A DNA stretch of 64,000 bases, taken from an uncultured Porphyromonadaceae bacterium. Its GTDB lineage: Bacteria > Bacteroidota > Bacteroidia > Bacteroidales > Muribaculaceae. The notes below the pieces were generated by a model. The model was not told the DNA's origin and ran no database searches. It worked only from the letters and a program-made list of their open reading frames with translations. Location of the stretch: assembly GCA_947649495.1 (NCBI GenBank), contig CANSRU010000004.1:101499-165498 (forward strand). Direction: 5' to 3'. The number at the start of each line of letters is the position of its first letter. Within the stretch, counting starts at the first letter, position 1. Of the stretch, positions 1-8,687 are shown piece after piece. Both the position numbers and the translations under genes were made by a program.

Positions 1-171
1 TTCGGCGTCGTCAAACCGATATTCCTCAAAGGCTTTTACTGCCTGCGACATTATCGCTTCGGCACTTACGGTCGGTTTTGATGTTTTTCCTTTCGGGCGG
101 GCAGCCTGCATGGCGACCGTTGAGAACAGTAGTGCCGAGGCTATGGTCAATATGCGGAAATGTAATTTCAT
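1..171 (-). CDS. Secreted protein, N-terminal fragment
   Basis: Reading leftward from an ATG at 171, the frame stays open to the window edge (57 codons seen). The first 25 residues are a signal peptide: charged start (MKLHFR), hydrophobic core, then AMQA before ARPKGK. The visible mature part is basic and then acidic/amphipathic (AEAIMSQAVKAFEEYRFDDA), which resembles the start of a TPR-like helix pair. The family cannot be decided from this fragment. A Bacteroidota -7 box (TAATTTTG on the minus strand, 200 to 193) lies about 20 bases upstream of the ATG and supports the start. Confidence 0.6.
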   Translation of the reverse strand, partial: MKLHFRILTIASALLFSTVAMQAARPKGKTSKPTVSAEAIMSQAVKAFEEYRFDDAE

Positions 172-244
172 CTGTGCGGATGTTGATTTATACAAAATTA
201 CATATTATCCTGCTAATGCGGTGCTGCACTGATGTTAAAATTGC

Positions 245-811
245 TTAGGGTATGTCTATGAGTTTGTGAGTCTGTAGCGACAGACGCCAGTGAGGATTGT
301 TGATGATATACTCCACCGTCTGAGGAATGTTGGCTCCGGAACAAGGTTGCAGAAAGTGATGTCGGGCCTCAGGGAGCGATGTCCTGATGGATTCCACGTC
401 CTGTTGCCGGTACACAATCTTCAGTTCGTCTATACGGTCTATGTGCCATGGCCGTTCCTTGGGGGAGCATGTAACCCAGTCCACTCCTTCAGGCACCGGC
501 ATGGAGCCGTTGGTCTCCACGGCTATGAAATATCCGGCGTCTTTGAGCGCAGCGGTCAGTGTCCTGTCGAGTTGAAGCAGCGGTTCGCCTCCGGTCACCA
601 CTACGTGGCGCAGATTGAATCCACTTATGCGGTCGATTATTTCGCCGGCAGTCATTTCAGTGGCTGCACTGTGGTCAGTGTCGCAGAATGAGCAGTTGCG
701 GTTACATCCGCTCATGCGGATGAACACTGATGGCGTACCGGTGAAATATCCTTCGCCCTGCAGCGAACGGAATATCTCGTTTATGCGGTATGTACGTTCA
801 GTCCCGCTCAT
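245..811 (-). CDS. queE: 7-carboxy-7-deazaguanine synthase QueE
   Basis: Radical SAM enzyme that converts 6-carboxy-tetrahydropterin to 7-carboxy-7-deazaguanine in queuosine (preQ0) synthesis. Near residues 12-20 it has the substrate loop SLQGEGYFTG, and at about 36-43 the cluster motif CNRNCSFC (CxxxCxxC) that binds the SAM-cleaving [4Fe-4S] centre. VVTGGEPLLQ is the usual GGEP SAM-binding motif. At 188 residues it is normal for the compact family. Its start overlaps the end of queD by 14 bases, so the two are translationally coupled. QueD makes its substrate, which makes the assignment firm. queC and queF are not in this window. Confidence 0.94.
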   Translation of the reverse strand: MSGTERTYRINEIFRSLQGEGYFTGTPSVFIRMSGCNRNCSFCDTDHSAATEMTAGEIIDRISGFNLRHVVVTGGEPLLQLDRTLTAALKDAGYFIAVETNGSMPVPEGVDWVTCSPKERPWHIDRIDELKIVYRQQDVESIRTSLPEARHHFLQPCSGANIPQTVEYIINNPHWRLSLQTHKLIDIP

Positions 812-1130
812 AGGCCGCTATGTTACCTTCGCTCTCCTGTACCTCCACGCGATAGCAGTTTGGGATGCGTTCGCACACCCACCGGGCTATGTTCTCGGCA
901 GTGGGGTTGAAGTCGAAAAGCTCGTTGAAATTCTTGTGGTCGAGAAATTCTGCTATGTCGCGTTTTATAAGTGAGAAGTCGGCCACCATTCCGTTTTCAT
1001 TCAGCTCCTCGGCCCGACACATCACGGTTATTATCCAATTGTGGCCATGGAGTGAGGTGCACTTGCTCGGATAGTTGAGACGCAAGCTGTGGGAGCCGGC
1101 TATTTCAAGTCGTTTGGTTACGTAATACAT
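798..1130 (-). CDS. queD: 6-carboxytetrahydropterin synthase QueD
   Basis: Converts 7,8-dihydroneopterin triphosphate to 6-carboxy-5,6,7,8-tetrahydropterin, the step before QueE. The 110-residue protein has the PTPS-fold signatures: an early His in GSHSLRL, then the segment KCTSLHGHNW supplying the catalytic Cys and the His-x-His zinc ligands, and DHKNFNEL followed by PTAENIARW with the conserved acidic substrate-binding region. It lies 20 bases downstream of cca in a same-strand run and overlaps queE. The ATG at 1130 is the natural start. Confidence 0.93.
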   Translation of the reverse strand: MYYVTKRLEIAGSHSLRLNYPSKCTSLHGHNWIITVMCRAEELNENGMVADFSLIKRDIAEFLDHKNFNELFDFNPTAENIARWVCERIPNCYRVEVQESEGNIAAYERD

Positions 1131-1150
1131 AATGTGTTGTACGGATTTGA

Positions 1151-2575
1151 TTATTCTACGGCTGTCAGACCCATCTCGCTGCCGAGCCGCAGCATATATT
1201 CGCGTGCTGCCGCATGTTCGTTGGGTATTATCCCGTCGAGCACGGCATCTTTTATGGCATTTTTTATATGGCCTACCGGTGCCGACGGTGGAATGCCAAA
1301 GGTGGTCATTATCTCGGCTCCGTCAATGGGTGGCTGGAAATTACGCAGATTGTCGCGTTCGGTAACATCGGCCATCTTCAGCATTACATTGTCGAAATTC
1401 TCAAGATGCCGGCGCACTTTCTCCTGATTGCGCGATGTGATGTCGGCCCGGCACAGAAGCATCAGGTCGTCGAGATCTTCACCGGCATCGGTTATTAGCC
1501 TGCGCACAGCTGAATCTGTCACCACATCCTCTACAAGCGCTATAGGGCGCATGTGCAGCTCCACCATTTTCTGTACATAGTGCATCGGAGCTCCCATGGG
1601 CATTTTCATGGCGCGGAATATTTTCGGCACCATCCGTGCCCCTATGAAATTGTGGTTGCGGAATGTCCATCCGGCCTGCTCGTCCCACTTTTTGGTCACA
1701 GGTTTGGCTATGTCGTGCATCAGTGCTGCCCACCGCAGCCATAGATTGTCGGACTTCTCGGCCACGCGGTCAAGCACCATCAGGGTGTGCTCGAAATTAT
1801 CTTTATGTCCGCGTCCGCGCACTGTCTCCACCCCCTGCATGGCTGCAAATTCAGGGAAAATGAGCGGAAGTAGACCGGTTCGGGCGAGCAGCTTCCATCC
1901 TATTGACGGTCTGGTCGACAACATGATTTTGTTGAGTTCGGTGAGGATGCGTTCGCGAGTAATGATGGATATGCGCGATGCGTTGCGCTCTATCGCCTCG
2001 AGAGTGGAGGGGTGTATGGTGAAATCAAGTTGTGTTGCAAACCGTATGGCGCGCATCATGCGCAGGGGGTCGTCAGAAAATGTTATGTCGGGGTCGAGAG
2101 GTGTGCGTATTATCCCGGCATGCAGGTCATCAAGACCATTGTACATGTCGGTAAGTTGGCCGAACCGCTCTTTGTTAACGCAGATAGCCATGGCATTGAT
2201 GGTGAAATCGCGCCGTGATATGTCGTCGGCAAGTGACCCATCCTCCACCACCGGATTGCGTGAGTCGGGGCTATACGATTCGCGACGTGTGGCTACAAAC
2301 TCCAGTTCCAGCTCGCGATGGCGCACCTGTGCCGTGCCGTATGTGCGGAACACGCTCACATGGGCACCATGACCCAGCATGGTGGCTACTTCGCCGGCTA
2401 TGGCTATGCCGCTTCCGGCGCCTACGCTTACGAAGTCTATATCCTTTGACTTGCGGTCGAGAAACAGGTCGCGTACATATCCCCCTATGGCGTGGCACTC
2501 ATACCCGAGCTTGTCGGCCGCTTCGCCCACGGTGGTGAATGTACGGCGATCTATCCGTTTTAGAATCTTTTCCAT
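1151..2575 (-). CDS. cca: CCA tRNA nucleotidyltransferase, HD-domain type
   Basis: Adds or repairs the 3' CCA end of tRNAs. The N-terminal polymerase-beta-type head has IGGYVRDLFL and the metal-binding KDIDFV at about 30-48, then DDISRRDFTINAMA around 140, followed by the neck and RNA-binding region (DPLRMMRAIRFATQL). The C-terminal part contains a metal-dependent HD phosphohydrolase motif (ALMHDIAKP), as in other bacterial CCA/poly(A) polymerase family proteins with a repair function. At 474 residues it is full length. Gaps of 13 and 20 bases to its neighbours place it inside the minus-strand operon from rny to queE. Confidence 0.92.
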   Translation of the reverse strand: MEKILKRIDRRTFTTVGEAADKLGYECHAIGGYVRDLFLDRKSKDIDFVSVGAGSGIAIAGEVATMLGHGAHVSVFRTYGTAQVRHRELELEFVATRRESYSPDSRNPVVEDGSLADDISRRDFTINAMAICVNKERFGQLTDMYNGLDDLHAGIIRTPLDPDITFSDDPLRMMRAIRFATQLDFTIHPSTLEAIERNASRISIITRERILTELNKIMLSTRPSIGWKLLARTGLLPLIFPEFAAMQGVETVRGRGHKDNFEHTLMVLDRVAEKSDNLWLRWAALMHDIAKPVTKKWDEQAGWTFRNHNFIGARMVPKIFRAMKMPMGAPMHYVQKMVELHMRPIALVEDVVTDSAVRRLITDAGEDLDDLMLLCRADITSRNQEKVRRHLENFDNVMLKMADVTERDNLRNFQPPIDGAEIMTTFGIPPSAPVGHIKNAIKDAVLDGIIPNEHAAAREYMLRLGSEMGLTAVE

Positions 2576-2588
2576 ACCGAAATGTCCA

Positions 2589-3764
2589 TTACATGAGGTC
2601 TGTTATCTCTTCAGGAGCATTAGTCAGGCATTGCATTCCTGAATCGCGGGTTACATGGTAAGTGTTTTCAATGCCGACGGCACCCACATGGGGAATCACG
2701 AATTTAGGCTCGAGGGCTATCACATTGCCTTCGGCGAGAATGTCGCGGCTACGGGGTGCGATTACCGGCAGCTCGTTTATCTCTATTCCCAGTCCGTGGC
2801 CTATGAATCCGGCTTTCTGCCTGTGTCCCATGAAATAATGGTACAGTCCAGCTTTTTTTACCATCTCTTCAGCGATATGGAACAGCTCTTTGGCCTCGGT
2901 GCCGGGAGTGCCTGCCACAGCAAGTGCGCGGCATATCTCTATCGACAGCCGGTGGGCGTCGACCGCCTCCTGAGGAAGCTTGCCCACTGAGAATGTACGT
3001 GTCATATCGGTCATGTAGCCGGTGTAATTTCCGTTCACATCCACCATCACGGCGTTGCCTTCTCTTATTATGCTTCCGTTGGAGCCTACCGGTAGCGATG
3101 GGTCGAGTCCCTCGCCACCCATGGCGAAGTCGTAGGGGGTTGGAGTGTCGGCATTGTCGCCGGTGAGCACGTTGCCCATGAATAGCTCCATGCTGTCGCC
3201 GCTTATGCGGAACTGTCCGAGGCATCCTTCGAGACGTGATATCCTCTCTATCTCCACCTGAAGTTCGAGGTCGGTCATGCCGTCACGATAAAGGTGGGGT
3301 ATGCGTCGGTACACGCGCTCCTGCTTTACCCCCGACATGCCTATGCGTTCGAGTTCGTATGCTGTTTTTGTGGCTCTTGCCATGCGCAGTGCCGGCGATG
3401 CATTCACCACACGGCTTTGCGGGAATACGGCACTGAGACGCATTACTGTGGAATAGGGTGTCAGGTCAAGTTCCAGTCCGATTGTTGCCGGAGGTGTCAT
3501 GCCTATGCTTTCGGCTATGAGCTCAGGCTTGTGGACATACACCACACCGTCGCCGGTGAGACCCACCGGACGCCGCACGAAAAATATCACTTCGCCCTGC
3601 GCCGGCAGATAGATATAGCCGGTGAATACCCTTCCGGTAAGATAATATATGTTGGCATTGTCGGTGACGAGCATTGCATCGGCACCGCTGTCGGCCATTG
3701 CCTTGCGCACTTTGGCCAGACGTGTTTCAAATTCTTCGTGAGGAAGCAGCAGTAATTGAGCCAT
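2589..3764 (-). CDS. M24 family Xaa-Pro peptidase
   Basis: Metallopeptidase with the pita-bread fold, probably a cytoplasmic Xaa-Pro dipeptidase or aminopeptidase. The N-terminal creatinase-like domain (about residues 10-130) includes DNANIYYLTGR. The catalytic domain shows the expected dinuclear metal ligands in order: Asp in VMVDVNGNYTGYMTDMTRTF (two Asp), His in IGHGLGIEINELP, Glu in ALEPKFVIP and Glu in GIENTYHV. No signal peptide is seen. It is 391 residues and lies 13 bases before cca and 11 bases after the HAD gene. The exact substrate is not readable from sequence. Confidence 0.86.
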   Translation of the reverse strand: MAQLLLLPHEEFETRLAKVRKAMADSGADAMLVTDNANIYYLTGRVFTGYIYLPAQGEVIFFVRRPVGLTGDGVVYVHKPELIAESIGMTPPATIGLELDLTPYSTVMRLSAVFPQSRVVNASPALRMARATKTAYELERIGMSGVKQERVYRRIPHLYRDGMTDLELQVEIERISRLEGCLGQFRISGDSMELFMGNVLTGDNADTPTPYDFAMGGEGLDPSLPVGSNGSIIREGNAVMVDVNGNYTGYMTDMTRTFSVGKLPQEAVDAHRLSIEICRALAVAGTPGTEAKELFHIAEEMVKKAGLYHYFMGHRQKAGFIGHGLGIEINELPVIAPRSRDILAEGNVIALEPKFVIPHVGAVGIENTYHVTRDSGMQCLTNAPEEITDLM

Positions 3765-3775
3765 TGTTCTTTGAG

Positions 3776-4402
3776 TTAATTTAATAGCATGTCGGCAAGT
3801 TCATTGAACGAGGATGCCGACATTTCGGCGTCCTGGCAGCTACCGAAGCCGTATGCGGCATGTATCATCGGTATGCCTGCAGCGTGTGCGCTGTCGCAGT
3901 CGCCCTGGGTGTCGCCTATGTACACCGGCCGTTTCATGTCGTGGCGTTCCATAAGCAGCCGTATGTTGCCCTCTTTGGGCAGTCCGGTCTCGCCGTTGGT
4001 AAGTGTGTCGGTAAAATATCCGGCAAGCCCGGTATATTTGAGGAAATATTCCAGTCCCTTTTCCCCGCAGTTGCTCACCATGTACATCTTGTAATGTCGG
4101 GCAAGTTCGGGTATGTACCGGGCCACACCCGGGTAGAGTGTGCCACCGAGCTTAGGCATCAGTTCGTCGTCCACCTCTTTTATCTGTCTGAATAGCTCCG
4201 CGCGGTCTATCCCTGCAGGAGCTATCAGGTCGGTAATCTTGTCAAGAGGTAGCCCCATGCAGTCAAGCAGCTGATGGCGTGTCACCTCGGCTGTGATACC
4301 CATGCGGCTGTAGGCGGTGTTCCATATTTTGCAATACGTGTCCACGGCATCCCACAGTGTTCCGTCCATGTCAAAAATCAGACTGTCGAATTTCTGCTCC
4401 AT
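3776..4402 (-). CDS. HAD-superfamily phosphatase, phosphoglycolate-phosphatase-like
   Basis: Soluble 208-residue haloacid-dehalogenase hydrolase. Motif I is IFDMDGTLWD near the N-terminus, with nucleophile Asp and acid/base Asp. Motif II is probably MVSNCGEKG, motif III the Lys in GLPKEGNIRLL, and motif IV IGDTQGDCDSAHAAG with the metal-binding Asp pair. A helical cap follows motif I, giving a subclass I enzyme like Gph or PgmB. The substrate is unknown: small sugar phosphates or phosphoglycolate are typical of the family. It sits 8 bases after gldH and before the M24 peptidase in the same operon. Confidence 0.85.
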   Translation of the reverse strand: MEQKFDSLIFDMDGTLWDAVDTYCKIWNTAYSRMGITAEVTRHQLLDCMGLPLDKITDLIAPAGIDRAELFRQIKEVDDELMPKLGGTLYPGVARYIPELARHYKMYMVSNCGEKGLEYFLKYTGLAGYFTDTLTNGETGLPKEGNIRLLMERHDMKRPVYIGDTQGDCDSAHAAGIPMIHAAYGFGSCQDAEMSASSFNELADMLLN

Positions 4403-4410
4403 AATTGATG

Positions 4411-4875
4411 TTATATTTCGGGCGAGGCCACAGTGATACCTATCATTTCTATCCCTTTGAGCGTGTCAATCCTCATTATATGCCTTATGTAAACGTGCGA
4501 TGAATCGGCTATGTTCACACCTGTAGCCACCATGGTCTCATATTGGTACGATGGGCCTATCCCTTTGCCGTGCCACCGTCCGTATATGTCGGCGAGGTCC
4601 ATGTTGATGGTGTCGCGGCGACGGTTGCCGTCAGCGCCATGTGTTATTTCGAGCCACAGATTGCGGAATTCATAGCTGTTGTTGTGGCGTATGGCTACGC
4701 TGAGATTCCTTACATTTGTGGAGTCGAGGGCTGTGGGGCATATATCTACAGTGTCGCCGTAGGCCCATCCTTTTGGGTCTATATGAACAAAGTGGCTATA
4801 ATCATTATGCTTGGGCGCGCATGCACCCAAGCATAAAATCAATGCAGTTGTAATTATGTAAGGCAATTTACCCAT
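4411..4875 (-). CDS. gldH: Gliding-motility-type lipoprotein GldH
   Basis: Lipoprotein of the GldH family found across Bacteroidota, linked to gliding and type IX secretion in motile relatives and retained in non-motile gut species. I chose the ATG at 4875 rather than an upstream in-frame codon because it begins the signal sequence MGKLPYIITT and leads to the lipobox CLGAC, with Cys19 lipidated. The mature part has the family pattern VHIDPKGWAYGD and a long beta-rich domain. The start overlaps the 3' end of the PSP1 gene by 8 bases. Its place among RNA and cofactor genes is typical of the phylum rather than functional evidence. Confidence 0.82.
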   Translation of the reverse strand: MGKLPYIITTALILCLGACAPKHNDYSHFVHIDPKGWAYGDTVDICPTALDSTNVRNLSVAIRHNNSYEFRNLWLEITHGADGNRRRDTINMDLADIYGRWHGKGIGPSYQYETMVATGVNIADSSHVYIRHIMRIDTLKGIEMIGITVASPEI

Positions 4876-6181
4876 TTTGACTCTGGTTGTTGTTTGAGGG
4901 AGTGTTGTCCGGTCTGTCGCCTTTGGGTTTCCTTCTGTCGCCGTGCGGACGGTTGCGCCGTTCACCGCCTTGTCTGTTCCCCTTGGGCTTTTCGGAGCGT
5001 TGCTGGGTTTGCTCGTCGGCTCCGTCGGGCTCTTTCGGTCCTTTCGGCTTTGGCTTGCGCTTCTTACGTTTTTTATTGTCGAAGCGGTTTATGTTGTCCT
5101 GGTCCAGAAGGTCGGCGTATGGCTTTTTGGAGTCACTTTCGGCCTGTCCGTCGGGCTGTAGGGTGAGCGGTTTTTCCCCCTGTTTGTTCATGGCCATGAT
5201 CTCGAATGCCCTGTCGGCTGAGATTGTGACCAGATTGGCGGGAATCGACTTGTCGGTGCTGTAGGTTATCATCCGGTTGAACACATCGTACTTGAAGTGG
5301 TAATATGTGTTGTCGGCGGTCTCGAGCCTTACATCCTTCGATGGCATCCGCTTGAGATTTTCCACGTATGCGTCGACCTCGAAGTTTAGGCAGCATTTCA
5401 GTTTCGCGCACTGCCCGGCCAATTTCTGTGGGTTGAGCGATATGTCCTGAAACCGGGCTGCCGCAGTGCCTACGGATACGAAGTTGGTCATCCAGCTTGC
5501 GCAGCACAGCGGACGTCCGCAGGGCCCTATGCCACCTATGCGGCCTGCTTCCTGACGGGCGCCGATCTGCTTCATCTCTATGCGCACCTTAAACGCATCG
5601 GCCAGCACCTTTATGAGCTGACGGAAATCCACACGCTCGTCGGCTATGTAGTAGAAGATGGCCTTGTTGCCATCGCCCTGATACTCCACATCGCCTATCT
5701 TCATGTTGAGTTTCAGGTCCTCGGCTATCTTACGGGCACGTATCATGGTGTCGTTTTCCTTGGCCTTTGCCTCCTCATATCGCTCGAGATCGGCCGGTTT
5801 GGCCTTGCGCAGCACCCGGCGTATCTCGGTGTCGGGTTTCACATTGGCTTTCTTCATCTGCAGGAGCACGAGCTGACCGGTGAGTGTCACCTGTCCCACA
5901 TCGTGTCCCGGAGCCATCTCCACGGCCACCATGTCGCCTGTTTCGAGTGGCAGATGGAGCGAGTTCCTGAAAAATCCCTTGCGGGTGTTCTTGAACTGCA
6001 CCTCCACGATGTCGCATCCCGCCATGCTTCCGGGTATGTCATCGAGCCAGTTGTAACAGTTGAGCTTGCCGCGTGGAGGCTCATACGAGCTTCTGCGGCA
6101 TCCGCACTGTTTCGGCTGTGCGTCCGCGTCCTCGCGCATCTCATCGTCGGTCTGACGGTTGTCTTTGTTGTCAGATGTCAT
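4868..6181 (-). CDS. PSP1-domain protein, RicT/YaaT family
   Basis: Cytoplasmic PSP1-domain protein of 437 residues. An N-terminal Cys-rich stretch (CGCRRSS) precedes the PSP1 region (about 35-290), which contains GIGPCGRPLCCASW and CAKLKCCLNFEVD. These Cys residues match those that bind iron-sulfur clusters in Bacillus RicT, a partner in RNase Y-dependent RNA processing. It lies 18 bases downstream of the RNase Y gene here, which fits that link, although a Y-complex function in Bacteroidota is inference. The C-terminal 120 residues are Lys/Arg/Gly/Gln-rich and disordered, possibly RNA-binding. Confidence 0.85.
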   Translation of the reverse strand: MTSDNKDNRQTDDEMREDADAQPKQCGCRRSSYEPPRGKLNCYNWLDDIPGSMAGCDIVEVQFKNTRKGFFRNSLHLPLETGDMVAVEMAPGHDVGQVTLTGQLVLLQMKKANVKPDTEIRRVLRKAKPADLERYEEAKAKENDTMIRARKIAEDLKLNMKIGDVEYQGDGNKAIFYYIADERVDFRQLIKVLADAFKVRIEMKQIGARQEAGRIGGIGPCGRPLCCASWMTNFVSVGTAAARFQDISLNPQKLAGQCAKLKCCLNFEVDAYVENLKRMPSKDVRLETADNTYYHFKYDVFNRMITYSTDKSIPANLVTISADRAFEIMAMNKQGEKPLTLQPDGQAESDSKKPYADLLDQDNINRFDNKKRKKRKPKPKGPKEPDGADEQTQQRSEKPKGNRQGGERRNRPHGDRRKPKGDRPDNTPSNNNQSQNG

Positions 6182-6199
6182 TGTTTGCGTGCGTTGCTG

Positions 6200-7741
6200 T
6201 TATTTTGCGAAGCTCACCGAACGGGTCTCACGGATCACGGTTATTTTCACCTGACCCGGATAAGTCATCTCGTCCTGTATGCGTTTAGCTATCTCTGTCG
6301 ACAGTTTTTCTGTCTCGGCATCGTCTATTTTGTCGGCGCCTACTATCACGCGCAACTCGCGTCCGGCCTGTATGGCGTATGTCTTGATTACTCCGGGATA
6401 CGACAGTGCGAGCTGTTCAAGGTCGTTCAGACGCTTGATATAGGCCTCCACCATTTCGCGGCGTGCACCGGGACGTGCGCCAGATATGGCGTCGCACACC
6501 TGTACGATGGGCGCCAACAGCGAGGTCATCTCCACCTCATCGTGGTGTGCGCCTATGGCATTGCATATTTCAGGCTTCTCCTTGTATTTCTCGGCAAGTT
6601 TCATGCCAAGGAGTGCGTGGGGCAGTTCGGGCTCTTCGTCGGGCACTTTGCCTATGTCGTGGAGCAATCCGGCGCGGCGTGCTTTCTTGGGGTTAAGGCC
6701 AAGTTCCGAAGCCATCACGGCACATAGATTGGCCGTTTCGCGCGAGTGTTGCAGCAGGTTCTGTCCGTAGCTCGAACGATATTTCATCTTACCCACCATG
6801 CGCACAAGTTCGGGATGCAGACCATGTATGCCGAGGTCTATGGCTGTGCGTTTGCCGGTCTCGATTATCTCCTCCTCAACCTGACGGCGCACCTTGGCCA
6901 CCACCTCTTCGATGCGTGCCGGATGGATTCGTCCGTCGGTTACAAGCTGGTGCAATGCCAGACGGGCTATCTCGCGGCGCACGGGGTCGAAACCTGAAAG
7001 CACTATGGCCTCGGGGGTATCGTCCACTATGATTTCTATGCCTGTCGCAGCCTCGAGAGCGCGTATGTTACGGCCTTCGCGGCCTATTATGCGTCCCTTT
7101 ATTTCGTCCGAGTCGATTTGGAACACAGTCACCGAGTTTTCAATCGCTGTCTCGGTGGCCACACGCTGTATCGACTGCACCACTATTCTCTTTGCCTCTT
7201 TGTTGGCTGTGAGTTTGGCTTCGTCCATTATGTCGTTGATGTAGCTCTGAGCGGCGGTCTTGGCCTCATCTTTCAGCGACTCCACCAGCTTCTCGCGTGC
7301 TTCCTCCGACGAAAGCCCCGACACACGCTCCAGTTCCTCCTGGGCTTTGCGGCGCATGGCGTCAAGTTCGGTCTGTTTCACCTCGGTGGCGGCGAGCTGT
7401 TCCTCGAGTTTCGAGCGGGTCTGTTCTATTTCGTTGCGGTTGCGCTGGTTCTCGCTCTGCTGTTGGTTGAGCTGAAGTTCGCGCTGCTTGAGCTTGCCCT
7501 CTATCGACTGGGCTTTCGACATGCGCTGCTGTGCCTGTTTCTCAGCCTCGGCCACTATGCGCAGTTCCTCCTCGCGGGCCTCAAGAAGTTTGTTCTTTTT
7601 AATCACATCAGCTTCATTGTTTGCCTCCTCGATGATTATTTTGGCACGGCTTTGCGCCATGTTTTTCTGAATTATCAGTGTGCCTGCAATGCCTATTGCA
7701 AGGGCCACTATGGCTACTACCAGGTAAATTATGATGTCCAT
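6200..7741 (-). CDS. rny: Ribonuclease Y
   Basis: Membrane-anchored endoribonuclease that starts mRNA decay. A single N-terminal transmembrane helix (about 3-25) is followed by a long Glu/Gln/Lys coiled coil to about residue 190. A KH RNA-binding domain ([17 protein letters not shown]) comes next, then an HD hydrolase domain with [13 protein letters not shown] and the metal motif GLLHDIGKV. At 513 residues it is full length. It heads a same-strand run with the PSP1 gene, gldH, the HAD gene, the M24 peptidase, cca, queD and queE, all with small gaps. Upstream is the putative structured RNA. Confidence 0.95.
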   Translation of the reverse strand: MDIIIYLVVAIVALAIGIAGTLIIQKNMAQSRAKIIIEEANNEADVIKKNKLLEAREEELRIVAEAEKQAQQRMSKAQSIEGKLKQRELQLNQQQSENQRNRNEIEQTRSKLEEQLAATEVKQTELDAMRRKAQEELERVSGLSSEEAREKLVESLKDEAKTAAQSYINDIMDEAKLTANKEAKRIVVQSIQRVATETAIENSVTVFQIDSDEIKGRIIGREGRNIRALEAATGIEIIVDDTPEAIVLSGFDPVRREIARLALHQLVTDGRIHPARIEEVVAKVRRQVEEEIIETGKRTAIDLGIHGLHPELVRMVGKMKYRSSYGQNLLQHSRETANLCAVMASELGLNPKKARRAGLLHDIGKVPDEEPELPHALLGMKLAEKYKEKPEICNAIGAHHDEVEMTSLLAPIVQVCDAISGARPGARREMVEAYIKRLNDLEQLALSYPGVIKTYAIQAGRELRVIVGADKIDDAETEKLSTEIAKRIQDEMTYPGQVKITVIRETRSVSFAK

Positions 7742-7800
7742 GGGTTCCTAAGTGATTTATTTGTTGGTTTTTGTTCTAAATTTTGTTTATATAAGGTTAT

Positions 7801-8017
7801 AAAAAAGCTGCATCAATAATCCGGTGGCGCGTGGCTTTCGCCGTAAGCGTGCGGATTGTTGTGCAGGACTTGCAAAAAACGGTTGCCCTTTCCGGCAATC
7901 GCCCGACCATCGGCCTCCCCGCCATCATTATCTTGCGGAGTGTCGGGTCGCGGTCTTTCTGAGATGGCGCTGCTGTGGTTGCCGGGCTCTCTCGCCCTCG
8001 TGCCGTGGCAGCGTGGT
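7801..8017 (-). ncRNA. Candidate 6S-like structured RNA between zapA and rny
   Basis: The 280 bases between zapA and rny have no convincing ORF but are rich in pairing on the minus strand. GCTGC near the 5' end (8012-8008) can pair with GCAGC (7811-7807), which is followed at once by TTTTTT (7806-7801), a closing helix plus terminator. Inside are hairpins GGGC/GCCC around 7995 and GGC-GAAA-GCC near 7838. A second hairpin at 7901-7880 (CGATTGCC with GGCAACCG, one mismatch) is followed by six T (7879-7874) and could end a shorter form. 6S RNA lies downstream of zapA in enterobacteria, so 6S is my favoured identity, but I could not confirm the central bubble. It could instead be an unrelated sRNA or the rny leader. 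Confidence 0.45.
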
Positions 8018-8020
8018 TTG

Positions 8021-8299
8021 TTACTTCAACAGTGCGTCAAGGTTCGCGTTAAACTCGTCGAGCATCTCGTCGAGCTCCTTGGTCTGCATCCTGAGGGTGG
8101 TGTAACCTCGGGCAAATAGCAATATCACCATGGCGAGCACCTCTTTTTCAGGGCTGTCCTTGAATCGCTTCTTATATACGTCGTAGGCGTGGTTCACCTC
8201 TTTGGCCACCGCCCGGAGCAGTTCCTCCTCCTCGGGGTGTATGTTGAGGCTCAGGGCCACATCGCCTATGCGCAGGTTTATGTCAAGTTTATCTCTCAT
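8021..8299 (-). CDS. zapA: Cell division protein ZapA
   Basis: Small 92-residue cytoplasmic protein that bundles and stabilises FtsZ filaments at the division ring. It has the ZapA layout: an N-terminal beta segment (LDINLRIGDVALSLNI), then DEE-rich helices with VAKEVNHAYDVYKKRF, and a C-terminal coiled coil (MQTKELDEMLDEFNANLD). It starts 4 bases downstream of the coiled-coil gene with which it is probably co-translated. The order (coiled-coil protein, zapA, structured RNA, rny) appears to be an ordinary Bacteroidales arrangement. Confidence 0.88.
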   Translation of the reverse strand: MRDKLDINLRIGDVALSLNIHPEEEELLRAVAKEVNHAYDVYKKRFKDSPEKEVLAMVILLFARGYTTLRMQTKELDEMLDEFNANLDALLK

Positions 8300-8303
8300 C
8301 GCA

Positions 8304-8597
8304 TCATTCGGTTAGTTCGTTGATGCATTTGTCGATGTCCCGCACCAATTCGGCTAAAATTGCCCGGCTTCGCTCCACATTCTCACGCGAGGGAACCAAC
8401 GTGGTCACCACTTGCAGGCTCTCTATCTGCTGGCGCATAATGTCCATTTCCTTGCGCTGCCGCTCCATTTCTTTGTTGAGCTGTTCTATTGTGGCGTCTG
8501 CTTCACGCTTCTCATCGAGCAATGTAAGGTAGCGCTCAGTCAGTAGCTGCGCCTTACTTCTCAGAATGTCCAAACGTTGCTGCAGGTTGCCGGCCAT
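8304..8597 (-). CDS. Small coiled-coil protein upstream of zapA
   Basis: This 97-residue protein is almost entirely heptad-like (LTERYLTLLDEKREADATIE and onward), with no signal peptide or membrane helix. I do not recognise a named family beyond the small coiled-coil protein usually found beside zapA in Bacteroidales. By position and fold it may act as a division-ring cross-linker in the way ZapB does; that is inference. A minus-strand -7 box (TACTTTTG, 8623-8616) lies about 20 bases before the ATG at 8597, suggesting that the pair is transcribed from here. Confidence 0.7.
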   Translation of the reverse strand: MAGNLQQRLDILRSKAQLLTERYLTLLDEKREADATIEQLNKEMERQRKEMDIMRQQIESLQVVTTLVPSRENVERSRAILAELVRDIDKCINELTE

Positions 8598-8687
8598 TTT
8601 TATGCTAAATTTTCACAAAAGTAATGATAAAAATCAGAATTATCACTATCGTGGCGGCTGTTTTTTTGTGCTGTAGGCAGTATTTGT

